Shown: positions 15,775-23,869, numbered from the stretch's first letter. The stretch is 38,159 nucleotides of DNA from an uncultured Bacteroidaceae bacterium (GCA_939800445.1 CALNGU010000014.1:1-38159), one strand, 5' to 3'. The notes: a model not told the origin generated them from the letters alone. Made by a program: numbers and translations.

Positions 15775-16644
15775 ATGAAGACAATCACTTTGAACAATGG
15801 CGTCGTGATGCCCATGCTGGGCTACGGCGTATTCCAAGTAACTCCCGAGGAGTGTGAACGCTGCGTCTCTGATGCAATCGAGGTAGGCTACCGCTCGATA
15901 GACACGGCGCAGGCATACTACAATGAGGAAGGCGTCGGCGCGGCAATCAGCCATTGCGGCGTGTCACGCCAGGAACTGTTCATCACCACCAAGGTGTGGA
16001 TTTCAAACGCTGGTGAGGAACGTGCGGCGCGCAGCATCGACGAGTCGCTGCGCAAGCTGCGGACGGACTACATAGACCTCCTGCTCATACATCAGCCCTT
16101 CGGTGACTACTACGGCACATGGCGGGCGATGGAGCAGGCTTACAAGGACGGCAAAGTCCGCGCCATCGGGCTGAGCAACTTCTATGACGCGCGGTTCGTG
16201 GACTTGGCCGAGAGCATGGAGGTCAAACCTGCAGTCGTGCAACTCGAGACCCATGTCTACTCGCAGCAGAAACGGATGCGCGAGTTGGTAGCCCCCTACG
16301 GCACCCGCCTCATGGCATGGGGACCGTTGGCGCAGGGCATGAACGGTTTCTTCACCGACCCCGTCCTGCGCGGCATCGGCGAGAAGCACGGCAAGACAAA
16401 CGCCCAGGTCGCCCTGAAGTTTCTCACCGACGAGGGCATCATCGTGATACCCAAGTCAACACACCGCGAGCGCATGGCATCCAATCTGGACATAGACGAT
16501 TTCACGCTCACCGATGACGAGCGCGAGGCCATACGCAGGCTGGACACGGGCAAGCCTCTCGCGGCAGACTTCAACGACCCGGAGATGGCACGTTTCCTCT
16601 TGAACTATGACAAACAGTTCAATCCAGCCAACAAGGCGCGTTGA
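15775..16644 (+). CDS. Aldo/keto reductase (second of a pair)
   Basis: 289 residues and a clear paralogue of the upstream gene, from MKTITLNNGVVMPMLGYGVFQVTPEE onward. The catalytic set is intact: Asp and Tyr in SIDTAQAYYNEEG, Lys in FITTKVWIS, His in LLIHQPFGDYYGTW. The coenzyme-binding end is IPKSTHRERMASNLDIDDF. The reaction is NADPH-dependent carbonyl reduction. Divergence from the first copy is substantial, so the duplication is not recent and the two may differ in substrate. No clear terminator with a T-run follows; two hairpins lie in the next 120 bp. Confidence 0.92.
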   Translation: MKTITLNNGVVMPMLGYGVFQVTPEECERCVSDAIEVGYRSIDTAQAYYNEEGVGAAISHCGVSRQELFITTKVWISNAGEERAARSIDESLRKLRTDYIDLLLIHQPFGDYYGTWRAMEQAYKDGKVRAIGLSNFYDARFVDLAESMEVKPAVVQLETHVYSQQKRMRELVAPYGTRLMAWGPLAQGMNGFFTDPVLRGIGEKHGKTNAQVALKFLTDEGIIVIPKSTHRERMASNLDIDDFTLTDDEREAIRRLDTGKPLAADFNDPEMARFLLNYDKQFNPANKAR

Positions 16645-16674
16645 ATAGGTAAAAAGGGTACAAACATCAGTACT

Positions 16675-16763
16675 GAGGTTATAGCCGCGCCACGGCGCAC
16701 ATCCTAATCACATCCCGGACGAGGTGCGCGGCTACCTCTCACACATAACGAACGGGGTGTGAG
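16675..16763. other. Two adjacent hairpins after the aldo-keto reductases
   Basis: The first pairs GAGGT...AGCCGCGC (16675-16690) with GCGCGGCTACCTC (16726-16738), with a 3-nt bulge. The second is a perfect CTCACAC/GTGTGAG (16738-16744 with 16757-16763). Neither has a T-run, so termination is uncertain; they could be decayed gene sequence. Confidence 0.5.
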
Positions 16764-16769
16764 ATAGAC

Positions 16770-16877
16770 CCCTCGGTTGCCAACAGCGTCGTGACCCGCG
16801 ATCTGCCGCCCATGACCGTGGTCGGCGGCAACCCTGCCCGTTTCATCAAAAAGATAGAGGTCGGCGGCAAGCAATGA
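16770..16877 (+). pseudogene. C-terminal remnant of a hexapeptide-repeat O-acetyltransferase
   Basis: The frame reads PSVANSVVTRDLPPMTVVGG, then NPARFIKKIEVGGKQ and a stop. This is the typical last turn and tail of left-handed beta-helix acetyltransferases of the maltose/galactoside type (SVVT.D.PP.TVVGGNPA.FIKKI). A stop at 16746-16748 closes the frame upstream, and I see no other part of the enzyme, so this is a gene fragment rather than a functional gene. Confidence 0.7.
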
Positions 16878-16901
16878 CCGTCGTTCACCGCCACATGACG
16901 C

Positions 16902-16962
16902 GAGCCGTCCCCCGCGCCGTGCGCCATCGAGGCTGCACGGCTGCGGGGGACGGCTCATTTTG
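16902..16962 (+). terminator. Long GC-rich hairpin after the acetyltransferase remnant
   Basis: A 14-bp perfect outer stem (16902-16915 with 16943-16956) continues with a 7-bp inner stem (16916-16922 with 16935-16941) across one bulged base, then ATTTTGT. It was probably the terminator of the lost acetyltransferase gene, 25 bp after its stop. Confidence 0.75.
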
Positions 16963-16998
16963 TGCTTTCCCGATGTGCTCGGGGCGGGCGGAGCGGAG

Positions 16999-17186
16999 TC
17001 AGTCCGGCTTCCTCCTGGGCAGGTCGCTGAGGTAGTTGACCTCCTCGTAGTAGTCGTCCATGAATGTCTCCTTGTGTGCCAGCACGTCCCCGCTGGGCTC
17101 GTCGCCTGCTGCGTCGGATGCTGTGGCAGAGGCCGTCAGACGGTGCTGGCGGAAGGGTCTGACCTTTTCGGAAAAGAGGTCAGTTG
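16999..17186 (-). pseudogene. Open C-terminal fragment of an unknown gene
   Basis: On the minus strand a frame without a credible start reads from within the palindromic repeat (TDLFSEKVRPFRQHRLT) to a tail ETFMDDYYEEVNYLSDLPRR and a stop at 16999-17001. Upstream it meets a stop inside the palindromic repeat. The acidic-aromatic tail looks protein-like but I cannot name a family. The repeat may have inserted into or replaced the upstream part. Low confidence. Confidence 0.35.
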
Positions 17187-17275
17187 TTAGTCGCTATAAC
17201 AAGCCTTGTTAATGGCACTAACAAAGCTTGTTATTGCGACTAACAAGGCAGGTCATTCGCGCGGCTCGCTGACCT
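17176..17275. repeat. Palindromic repeat element, copy 2 (three dyads at 22-bp spacing)
   Basis: It matches the 6632-6728 block at about 82 of 97 positions. The dyads start at 17184, 17206 and 17228, again exactly 22 bp apart, with 3-nt centres. The tail GTCATTCGCGCGGCTCGC is conserved. Here 7-bp inverted ends are seen: AGGTCAG (17177-17183) and CTGACCT (17269-17275). Like copy 1 it lies between convergent transcription units. Confidence 0.85.
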
Positions 17276-17701
17276 GCCGCCGGACATCCCCGTGCCGTTG
17301 CTCCGGGGACGGGTGGCGTGAGCGGTAATAAAGGTAGGATTTGCCTTGATATTGTTATTCCCGCCAGGCAGCTTGCCTCCTACATTTGCATCAAGTTTCG
17401 CCGCCGTGCCTTGCGGCTGTGCATGGCGGGGCGGTCGGGAGGATGACTTTGCTGAAGACGGATAATATAAAGGTATGGTTTCCTATGAGCCTGATGGCGG
17501 CATACCTCTCCCCGAGGGGCGTGTGTCTGACGATGACAAGGGATTACGTTGTAGGGCAAGACTGGGACAGTGGAGGTGAGCGAAGAGGTGTTCAGGGTGT
17601 ATAGAACAATGTGGAGGTTGCCGACCTGCTTTCCTCCTGGCTTGCCGAGAAAGGCATGGGTGCCCGTTGAACGGATGGGCGGGTGGCGGGGGGCGATTGC
17701 C
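17276..17701. other. Gene-poor stretch with short unexplained open frames
   Basis: A TACATTTG -7-like box (17381-17388) has no good -33 partner. Downstream, short overlapping frames exist, one reading VEVSEEVFRVYRTMWR (about 17570-17617). That resembles the start of small sigma-factor-like or HTH proteins, but it soon becomes unconvincing. The segment 17500-17521 resembles 30904-30925 at 18 of 22 positions. I see no gene I can support and take this as decayed sequence. Confidence 0.4.
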
Positions 17702-18787
17702 TCAGAGTTTCACCCGCACCATCTGTTCCTCTTGCTCCTTGTCGAGAGGGGCATAGGTGTAGGCCGCTTTGCTGAAGTTGACTCGTGAGATGTCGAGGCA
17801 GCGGATTGTGGAGTTCCATGCCGTGCGGTAGTATATCTTGCCGCCTACAACGTCGGTGCAAGTCGTCCACTGCGTAGCACTGGGCAGGTCGTCGGGGATG
17901 CTGCCGTCGGCGTGTTCAGCCCCGATGGGGATGTCGAAGTTATTGAGTATGTGGAACGCCTCTTTCACCGTCTCCCACGCCGTAGGCCGTTGCGGCGCGG
18001 TCGCCTTGTAGAACGCCGCCCTCACGAAGCGCGACGGAGGGGTAACGTCCCCGGGCAGTCCGAGAAACGCGCTCCCTGCTCCGAAAGAAGATGTCGCCAC
18101 GTCGCCCATGCGTCCTTGCGGCGATGTGCCGGGACGCAGGTTGACGTAGTTGTTGAGGTTGGTCGCCTGCCATTCGAAGCCAGGCGAGTTGGTCAGCACG
18201 CCGACGGTGTTGTCATGGATGCCAGCCTTGCCGTCCACTATCTCGATGACGATTTCATTGCCGGCCTTGTCGCCGACGCGCCAATGCACCGTCGATGACC
18301 TCGGATCTATGCCGACGATTGTCACGCCGTCGATGGCATTGCGCACTTCGTCAACTGTGGCGAAACTGGACAACAGCCACGACACCAGCTGGAAGTCGGC
18401 GATTGTGCGTGCGTCGTCAGCCGGGTCATACTCGGCGTAACTGCCGTAACCAGGGAAATAGAACAGCCCTGCCGACAGGCCTGCCTCGTTCAATCCCTCG
18501 GTGACGAATTCTTTTTGTTCGACCGTCAGCCCTACATACCCGTACTTGGCCGTGAATGTCATCCCGCCCGGTTTGCCTCCGGGCAGCATGGATTGTTGGA
18601 CATGGCCGCGCGGCACGAGGACGTATCCGCTGTTCAGTGACGACCCTCCCCATTCTATTGTGCGGGCAAACACTGTGCAACTGTCGGCCGAGTGCAGGGT
18701 TATGCCCGTGCAAGCACTGGCTTCGGGGGTGAATGATGCGGAAATCAATATTGCGGCAGCGATTGCCGCGAGTGTCTTTTTGTCCAT
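17702..18787 (-). CDS. Choloylglycine hydrolase family enzyme (bile salt hydrolase / penicillin V acylase type)
   Basis: 361 residues. A signal peptide ends at ASA, leaving C26 as the N-terminal nucleophile of the mature Ntn-hydrolase (CTGITLHSADS). ARTIEWGG follows, with R42 and E45 in the places of the substrate-site Arg and acidic residue. LTNSPGFEWQATNLNNY is a family hallmark, and NLRPG follows it. By family it cleaves amide bonds of conjugated bile salts or acyl amides, in the periplasm given the signal peptide. Bile salt hydrolase is the likely annotation in a gut Bacteroidales, but specificity cannot be read from sequence. It lies 38 bp after pdxA in the same direction, so it is probably the third gene of an rlmN-pdxA row. 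Confidence 0.88.
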   Translation of the reverse strand: MDKKTLAAIAAAILISASFTPEASACTGITLHSADSCTVFARTIEWGGSSLNSGYVLVPRGHVQQSMLPGGKPGGMTFTAKYGYVGLTVEQKEFVTEGLNEAGLSAGLFYFPGYGSYAEYDPADDARTIADFQLVSWLLSSFATVDEVRNAIDGVTIVGIDPRSSTVHWRVGDKAGNEIVIEIVDGKAGIHDNTVGVLTNSPGFEWQATNLNNYVNLRPGTSPQGRMGDVATSSFGAGSAFLGLPGDVTPPSRFVRAAFYKATAPQRPTAWETVKEAFHILNNFDIPIGAEHADGSIPDDLPSATQWTTCTDVVGGKIYYRTAWNSTIRCLDISRVNFSKAAYTYAPLDKEQEEQMVRVKL

Positions 18788-18825
18788 GTCGGCAGAGGTT
18801 TGTCGGTTGTTGTTGGTGTCTGGTT

Positions 18826-19929
18826 CTATTGCTCCTTTATCTCGGCGGCTTGCAGGTTGAGCTTGTCGCTGTCGTCGCGTTTCTCATGGTACTGTTTGCG
18901 GAGTGGGTTGGCGCGGAGTGATTTCTCCGACGAGCGGTAGTGGAAGATGTCGATTGCCATATAGACGGCTTCACGGAAAGAGTCTTCCGACGCTACCCCC
19001 TTGCCTGCCAGGTCGAATGCCGTGCCATGCGCCGGCGAAGTCCTGACGACCGGTAGCCCGGCAGTGAAGTTCACGCCTCCGCCGTCAGCCAGCAGCTTGA
19101 ACGGGATGAGACCTTGGTCGTGGTACATTGCCATCACGCCGTCGAAATGCTTGAAGTTGCCCGACCCGAAGAAACCGTCTGCCGGGAATGGCCCGTAGCA
19201 CAACAGCTTGTTTTGTTTCAGTTCCTCGATGACGGGTGTGATTGTCTCGGCCTCTTCCGTGCCAATCAGCCCGTTGTCACTTGCGTGGGGATTGAGTGCG
19301 AGGACGGCAATCCTCGGACGGCTCACGCCGAAGTCGTTGCGCAATGATGCGTTGAAGATGAGCAATTTCTGCTTCAATTCCTCCTTGGTGATTGCACCTG
19401 GCACCTGTGAGAGTGGCAAGTGGTTGGTGGCGATGGCGACCCTCAGCCCGTCCTTGGCCAGGACCATCAGCGATTTTGCTCCGTCGCCGAGGGTCTCTTC
19501 TAAGAACTCTGTGTGTCCTGTGAACCTGAATGAGTCGCTCTGGATGTTATGCTTGTCGATGGGGGCGGTGACGATTGCGTCGATAAGCCCGTTCTTGTAG
19601 TCCTCGATCGCCCTGAGCAGCGAGTCGAGTGCCGCCTTGCCCGACTCGGGAGTGGGGTTTGACAGTTCCACTTTCACCTCATCGTCAGTGCAGTTGACTA
19701 TGTTGAGTTTGTCTTGTGATGCCTCCTCGGCCGTGCTTATGCTTGAGTAATTGATGCTCGGCAACGACAGTGCCTTGCGGTGATAGGAGGCCACCTTGGC
19801 TGAACCGTAGATGATCGGCGTGCAGAGCTCGAACATCTCGGGCGTTGAGAACGTTTTCAGTATGACTTCATATCCTATCCCGTTGATGTCGCCTTGGGTG
19901 ATTCCTATTCTGATTTTGCTTCTTGTCAT
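18826..19929 (-). CDS. pdxA: 4-hydroxythreonine-4-phosphate dehydrogenase
   Basis: 367 residues. This enzyme oxidises 4-phosphohydroxy-L-threonine with NAD in the DXP-dependent pathway to pyridoxal 5'-phosphate. The start IRIGITQGDINGIGYEVI is typical, as are GHTEFLEE with a metal-binding histidine, YHDQGLIPFKLL and VRTSPAHGTAFDLAGKG with the other metal ligands. Length is slightly above the usual 330 because of a charged C-terminal extension (KSLRANPLRKQYHEKRDDSD region). It is 27 bp after rlmN and 38 bp before the choloylglycine hydrolase gene. Confidence 0.95.
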   Translation of the reverse strand: MTRSKIRIGITQGDINGIGYEVILKTFSTPEMFELCTPIIYGSAKVASYHRKALSLPSINYSSISTAEEASQDKLNIVNCTDDEVKVELSNPTPESGKAALDSLLRAIEDYKNGLIDAIVTAPIDKHNIQSDSFRFTGHTEFLEETLGDGAKSLMVLAKDGLRVAIATNHLPLSQVPGAITKEELKQKLLIFNASLRNDFGVSRPRIAVLALNPHASDNGLIGTEEAETITPVIEELKQNKLLCYGPFPADGFFGSGNFKHFDGVMAMYHDQGLIPFKLLADGGGVNFTAGLPVVRTSPAHGTAFDLAGKGVASEDSFREAVYMAIDIFHYRSSEKSLRANPLRKQYHEKRDDSDKLNLQAAEIKEQ

Positions 19930-19956
19930 GGTTATGTGTTGTTGGTTGATGTGTCT

Positions 19957-21003
19957 TTATCCTTGGTTGTGTGTCGCGGCCTGCTGTGCTTTCTCCTTGG
20001 TGGAGAGCATTCCGCACGCCGCCTCGATGTCTTCGCCGCGCGAAGCCCTGATGGTGGTGTGGATGCCGTGCCGTGTCAGGTAGTCACGTATGGCCGTCAT
20101 CGTCGCCTCGTCAGCACCCTGGAACGGCGAGTCGGGGATGGCGTGGAATCGGATGAGGTTTATCCTGCAATCCAGCCCGCGGAGCAGCTTGACAATGTTC
20201 TTGGCATCGCGCTCGGTGTCATTGATGCCTTTGAACACGATGTACTCGAATGACAGCCGCCTTTGTCCCGAGAAGTCGTGGTGGCGCAGCATCTCCACGA
20301 TGTCAACGATGGACCATGCGCGCTCGGCAGGCATCAATTCGCGTCGTTGGGGCGGGAGCGGGGCGTGCAGGCTTATGGCCAGGTGGCATTCACTCTCGTT
20401 GATGAATCGCTCAAGCCCTTTCCTCACGCCTGCGGTGGAGACCGTAATCCGTTTCGGACTCCAACCCACTCCCCAGGCGGATGTCATGATTTTGAGCGAA
20501 TCAAGCACGGCGTCGATGTTGTCCATCGGTTCTCCCATGCCCATATACACGATGTTGGTCAGTTGCCTCGCCTCGGGGATGGAGAACACTTGGTTGAGTA
20601 TCATCCCCGCCGTTAGGTTTCCGCCGAATCCCTGGCGGCCTGTCATGCAGAAGCGGCAAGCCATCTTGCACCCCACCTGCGACGAGACGCACAGGGTCGC
20701 CCGTTCACCGTCGGGGATGTATACCGACTCGACGTAGGCATCGTCGCCTGCCGCGAAGAGATATTTGATTGTCCCGTCCGCCGAGACCGCACGTTTGGCG
20801 GGCGGTGTCCGTCCCACGTCGTAGCGGCTCTTGAGCAGCTCGCGGTTCTTAAGGGATATGTCGGTCATTTCATCTATCTCAGTGACCCGTTTGACGTAGA
20901 GCCACGCCGCCAGCTGCCGTGCCGCAAAGCGGGGCATCCCCATCTCCGCCGCCACTTGACCGAGTGCCTCCAGCGTGAGACCGAATAGGTGTTCCTTAGC
21001 CAT
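19957..21003 (-). CDS. rlmN: 23S rRNA (adenine2503-C2)-methyltransferase
   Basis: 348 residues from ATG at 21003 (MAKEHLFG). A radical SAM enzyme that methylates C2 of A2503 in 23S rRNA and can act on tRNA. It has the CxxxCxxC cluster motif (CKMACRFC), VYMGMGEPMDN, the SAM-site STAGVRKGL, FHAIPDSPF, and the C-terminal methyl-carrying cysteine in GEDIEAACGML. An upstream in-frame TTG is not needed. It is the first gene of a three-gene row with pdxA and the choloylglycine hydrolase, with a -7 box 33 bp upstream. Confidence 0.96.
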   Translation of the reverse strand: MAKEHLFGLTLEALGQVAAEMGMPRFAARQLAAWLYVKRVTEIDEMTDISLKNRELLKSRYDVGRTPPAKRAVSADGTIKYLFAAGDDAYVESVYIPDGERATLCVSSQVGCKMACRFCMTGRQGFGGNLTAGMILNQVFSIPEARQLTNIVYMGMGEPMDNIDAVLDSLKIMTSAWGVGWSPKRITVSTAGVRKGLERFINESECHLAISLHAPLPPQRRELMPAERAWSIVDIVEMLRHHDFSGQRRLSFEYIVFKGINDTERDAKNIVKLLRGLDCRINLIRFHAIPDSPFQGADEATMTAIRDYLTRHGIHTTIRASRGEDIEAACGMLSTKEKAQQAATHNQG

Positions 21004-21035
21004 CGTCCGCAATCGTTTTAACTGTTAAGTAGTTG

Positions 21036-21043
21036 CAAAGTTA
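21036..21043 (-). promoter_or_regulatory. -7 box for the rlmN row
   Basis: TAACTTTG on the minus strand, 33 bp before the ATG at 21003. No clear -33 element is seen at the usual distance. Confidence 0.55.
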
Positions 21044-21107
21044 TCATTTTTTCCCGTAATGCTGCCATTTCACCGTGCCGGCGGGTGGATTGCATGGCTT
21101 TTGTGCG

Positions 21108-21324
21108 GCATACGGTGTTTGGACCAAAAGCATACGATGTTTTCCCCATTACCATGCAATGTTTTTGCCGTTAGCATACGATGTTTTTCCCGTCAGCATC
21201 TGATGCTGTCGGCATCAGCCTGCAATGTCGCGCACACGTGGCCTGCCGTAGGGCAAAGGCACATGATGTCGAATCTGGGGCAGTGTGGGAAACGCCCTTT
21301 GTGCCGCACCGTGTTTGCCGTTGA
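21108..21324. repeat. 22-bp degenerate tandem repeat array A (about 10 units)
   Basis: Units start at 21108, 21130, 21152, 21174, 21196 and 21218, exactly 22 bp apart. After a 19-bp step they resume at 21259, 21281 and 21303 in the same register. The best units read GCATACGATGTTTTTCCCGT or close variants, with CAT-N3-ATG as a small dyad. The last unit supplies the TTTG -33 element of the TPR gene promoter. There are no unique spacers, so it is not CRISPR. The same unit occurs at 24538-24647. Confidence 0.8.
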
Positions 21325-21345
21325 TGCAGCGAACCATTATATTTG
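21314..21345 (+). promoter_or_regulatory. Promoter of the TPR-protein gene
   Basis: TTTG (21314-21317), a 20-bp spacer and TATATTTG (21338-21345) match the Bacteroidota promoter well. Transcription would start near 21352, 14 nt before ATG 21366, which decides against the longer upstream start at 21285. The -33 element lies in the last 22-bp repeat unit. Confidence 0.8.
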
Positions 21346-21365
21346 CAGGTACTTATGCTCCACTT

Positions 21366-23528
21366 ATGGAATACGGCAAAATCAAGGATTTGTTGCTGTC
21401 GCGCCGTCTCGGACGCGCGTTGACGGAACTCAAGGCATCGTCGGGCGGGAAGTTTGCAGGCGAACTCGAAAGCCTCGAGGTCACATACCAATATATGAAA
21501 GACTATATGCTCGATGGCACGGAGGACACTCTCCGCACGCGATTGTTTGATGACCTGCTTGCCAAGGCCTATGGCATCTTGAACAGGCTGCGCGTGGAGG
21601 ATGGGGTGGCATCAGGCGGGGAATTGTTTTTCCAGCGGATGCGCACTTGCCGTGCTTTGCCGTCGCTGACTGTCCCGTCGCTCGTCGCGGCAGTCGAGGC
21701 CTTTGGCGGGGACTTCGCAGTCCAGAAGCTGTTGGGTGATGCGTCCGTCCTCGACCGCCTTTGCATCAAGCATGACGGCGACCGCCGTGACCTGTTTTCG
21801 TTGCTGTGGGTCAGTGGTGAGTGGTCTGACGATGACCGTGGGCGGGTGGAGGCTTTCTTCTCATCACCGTCAGTGCCAGTTGTTGACAAGCTCTTGATGG
21901 TGTCTGCCTTGCATTTGTCGCTGATGGAGGCTCTCGATGCACGCAAGTTTCTCACCCTCGTCACCTTGTGCCGTGATGCCGAGCCTGCGTTGCGGGCGCG
22001 TGCCAGTGTCGTTGTCTTGCTCGTCATCCATGAGCATGACAGGTTGCTGGGCTTGTTCCCCGAGGTCGGCAAGGCGTTTGATTTGCTTGTCGATGAGCCT
22101 GATTGCCGTGCCGGATTGCTGACCGCGTTGCTGCAACTGCTCAAGACATTGGAGACGGAAAGGATTGATGATAAATTCAACAAGGAGATTATCCCCGGTC
22201 TGTTCAAGACCCAATCACGGCTGAGGGACAGATTCGGGAGTGATTTCATCGACATGAAAAGCTTCAATGAACGCAAGCCCGAGTGGCAGCTTGAGATTGA
22301 AAAGTCGGGCATGGCTGACAAATTGAAAGAAATAGGCGAACTCCAACAGGAGGGCTATGACATATATCTCCGCGCATTCTCTAAGATGAAGAACTTTACG
22401 TTCTTTGGTGAACTGTCCAATTGGTTTCTCCCCTTTGACACCGCCAATGCCGAGGTGCGCCGTGTCCTGGCCTCTGGCGGCGGGGGCAAGACGGTGATGG
22501 ACGTTATACTTGATTCCGACACCCTGTGCAACTCCGACAAATATTCGTTTTGCCTGATGCTTGGCACTGTGCCACCGTCACAACGCTCGATGCTCTCCGC
22601 TCCTGTCGGTGATTTGGAGGGAATGGTTGATGCGAAGGCTGACGATGCCGCCCGCTTTGCATCCGAGGCCAATCTGTATGTGCAGGACCTTTACCGCTTT
22701 TACACCTTGCATCCGCAGCGGTCACAGTTCACCAATCCGTTTGCCGCATTGGTCACAATCCTCGATGTCACAAGGATCGACCACGTGATTGACACGGCCG
22801 ATGGGCTGTTGGCAGTGGCTGAAACGATGTTCAAGCGTGAACGCTATCAGTTGGCACTGCGCTACTTCAACCGTTATTTCAGCATTGTCCAGTGCAATGA
22901 CGGACAGACTTGGCAGAAGGCGGCTTATTGTGCCCAGCGCGAAGGCCGTTTCGACGAGGCCGTTGCTCTCTATTCGCGTGCCGATGCCATCGTGCCTAAC
23001 AATAAATGGATCTTGTCGCACATTGCCTCGTGCCTTGTCCTTGGCGGCAAGACGGATGAGGCCCTTGAGCACTATCGCCTGTTGGAACTGCTTGACCCGT
23101 CTGACATTACGGCTTCGTTGCAGGTGTGCAAATGCCTGATACGAATGGATGAATGTGGAAAAGCATTGGAAAAACTCCGCAAGATTGACTTCCTCAACCC
23201 TGACAATCCGCAGGTGGTGCGGATGCTTGGGTGGTGCTTGCTCGACACTGGCGACAAGGGCGGGGCATTGGAACAGTATATGCGCCTTGCATCAGCGTCA
23301 GACAACCTGACCGCCGACGACCATGCCAACACGGGTCATGCCTTGTGGGTGAACGGGCGTGGCAGGGATGCTTTTGCACACTATTCGGTTGCCGCCGACA
23401 TCAAGGGGCTGGACTGGTTGGTAAAGACATTCGCCGCCGATGCCGCCATCCTTGAGCGTGGCGGCGTGGGAAGCACCGAGCGTGACATAATGATTGACAT
23501 GGTGTCAGGGGTTACAAGCAAGGATTGA
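21366..23528 (+). CDS. TPR-repeat protein of unknown function
   Basis: 720 residues from ATG 21366 (MEYGKIKDLLLSRRLGRALTEL). The first about 480 residues are helical, without a recognised enzyme motif. The C-terminal part (about 480-670) contains tetratricopeptide-like helix pairs, e.g. YQLALRYFNRYFSI, WQKAAYCAQREGRFDEAVALYSRADAIVPNN, ASCLVLGGKTDEALEHYRLLELLDPSD and AWLLDTGDKGGALEQY-like units. There is no signal peptide or membrane segment, so it is likely cytoplasmic and mediates protein interactions. The partner is unknown. The ATG at 21285 is upstream of the predicted transcription start and is rejected. A small membrane-protein gene and ribE follow. Confidence 0.8.
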   Translation: MEYGKIKDLLLSRRLGRALTELKASSGGKFAGELESLEVTYQYMKDYMLDGTEDTLRTRLFDDLLAKAYGILNRLRVEDGVASGGELFFQRMRTCRALPSLTVPSLVAAVEAFGGDFAVQKLLGDASVLDRLCIKHDGDRRDLFSLLWVSGEWSDDDRGRVEAFFSSPSVPVVDKLLMVSALHLSLMEALDARKFLTLVTLCRDAEPALRARASVVVLLVIHEHDRLLGLFPEVGKAFDLLVDEPDCRAGLLTALLQLLKTLETERIDDKFNKEIIPGLFKTQSRLRDRFGSDFIDMKSFNERKPEWQLEIEKSGMADKLKEIGELQQEGYDIYLRAFSKMKNFTFFGELSNWFLPFDTANAEVRRVLASGGGGKTVMDVILDSDTLCNSDKYSFCLMLGTVPPSQRSMLSAPVGDLEGMVDAKADDAARFASEANLYVQDLYRFYTLHPQRSQFTNPFAALVTILDVTRIDHVIDTADGLLAVAETMFKRERYQLALRYFNRYFSIVQCNDGQTWQKAAYCAQREGRFDEAVALYSRADAIVPNNKWILSHIASCLVLGGKTDEALEHYRLLELLDPSDITASLQVCKCLIRMDECGKALEKLRKIDFLNPDNPQVVRMLGWCLLDTGDKGGALEQYMRLASASDNLTADDHANTGHALWVNGRGRDAFAHYSVAADIKGLDWLVKTFAADAAILERGGVGSTERDIMIDMVSGVTSKD

Positions 23529-23631
23529 ACGATGGGTTTGCTGTCTTTTATTTCCCATGCTTGAGAGCCCTTTGATGTTGGGTGTGGGCATTTTGTTTTT
23601 GGACTGTTCATCTGTATAAATTGATTGATAT

Positions 23632-23847
23632 ATGAGTTTAGAGGAGGTTAAATTGGACGAAGAGAAAGATGGATTGGAAGACACTGCGGCTTCTAACCAT
23701 GAGCCTTTAGAGGTAAAATCTTCGCATCCAATCATTACTGGATGTTTGTTCGTGTGCACGGTGCTGCTTGGCATAATTGCCTGGCTTTTGTATTTAATAT
23801 ACGACCTGTTGCAGGACTCCCTCGTGTGGCATAAATTGTTTGAGTAA
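23632..23847 (+). CDS. Small single-pass membrane protein, unknown
   Basis: 71 residues: an acidic N-terminal half (about 1-32, EEVKLDEEKDGLEDT) and one hydrophobic segment (about 34-57, IITGCLFVCTVLLGIIAWLL). It ends with a short amphipathic tail. I recognise no family. It lies 103 bp after the TPR gene and 22 bp before ribE in the same direction, so it may be cotranscribed. The low-GC composition differs from its neighbours. It might be a real small protein or a chance frame; the membrane segment and the tight spacing favour real. Confidence 0.55.
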   Translation: MSLEEVKLDEEKDGLEDTAASNHEPLEVKSSHPIITGCLFVCTVLLGIIAWLLYLIYDLLQDSLVWHKLFE

Positions 23848-23869
23848 AGGAAAAATTATTTGATATATT

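Noticed and set aside
17386-17604. 72-codon ORF after a -7-like box
   Set aside because: No good -33 element, no recognised domain, and several overlapping frames look equally weak.
21108-21324. CRISPR array
   Set aside because: Units follow each other without unique spacers and are degenerate; no cas gene lies in the window.
21285-21365. Longer N-terminus of the TPR protein
   Set aside because: The start would lie upstream of the predicted transcription start and within the repeat array.
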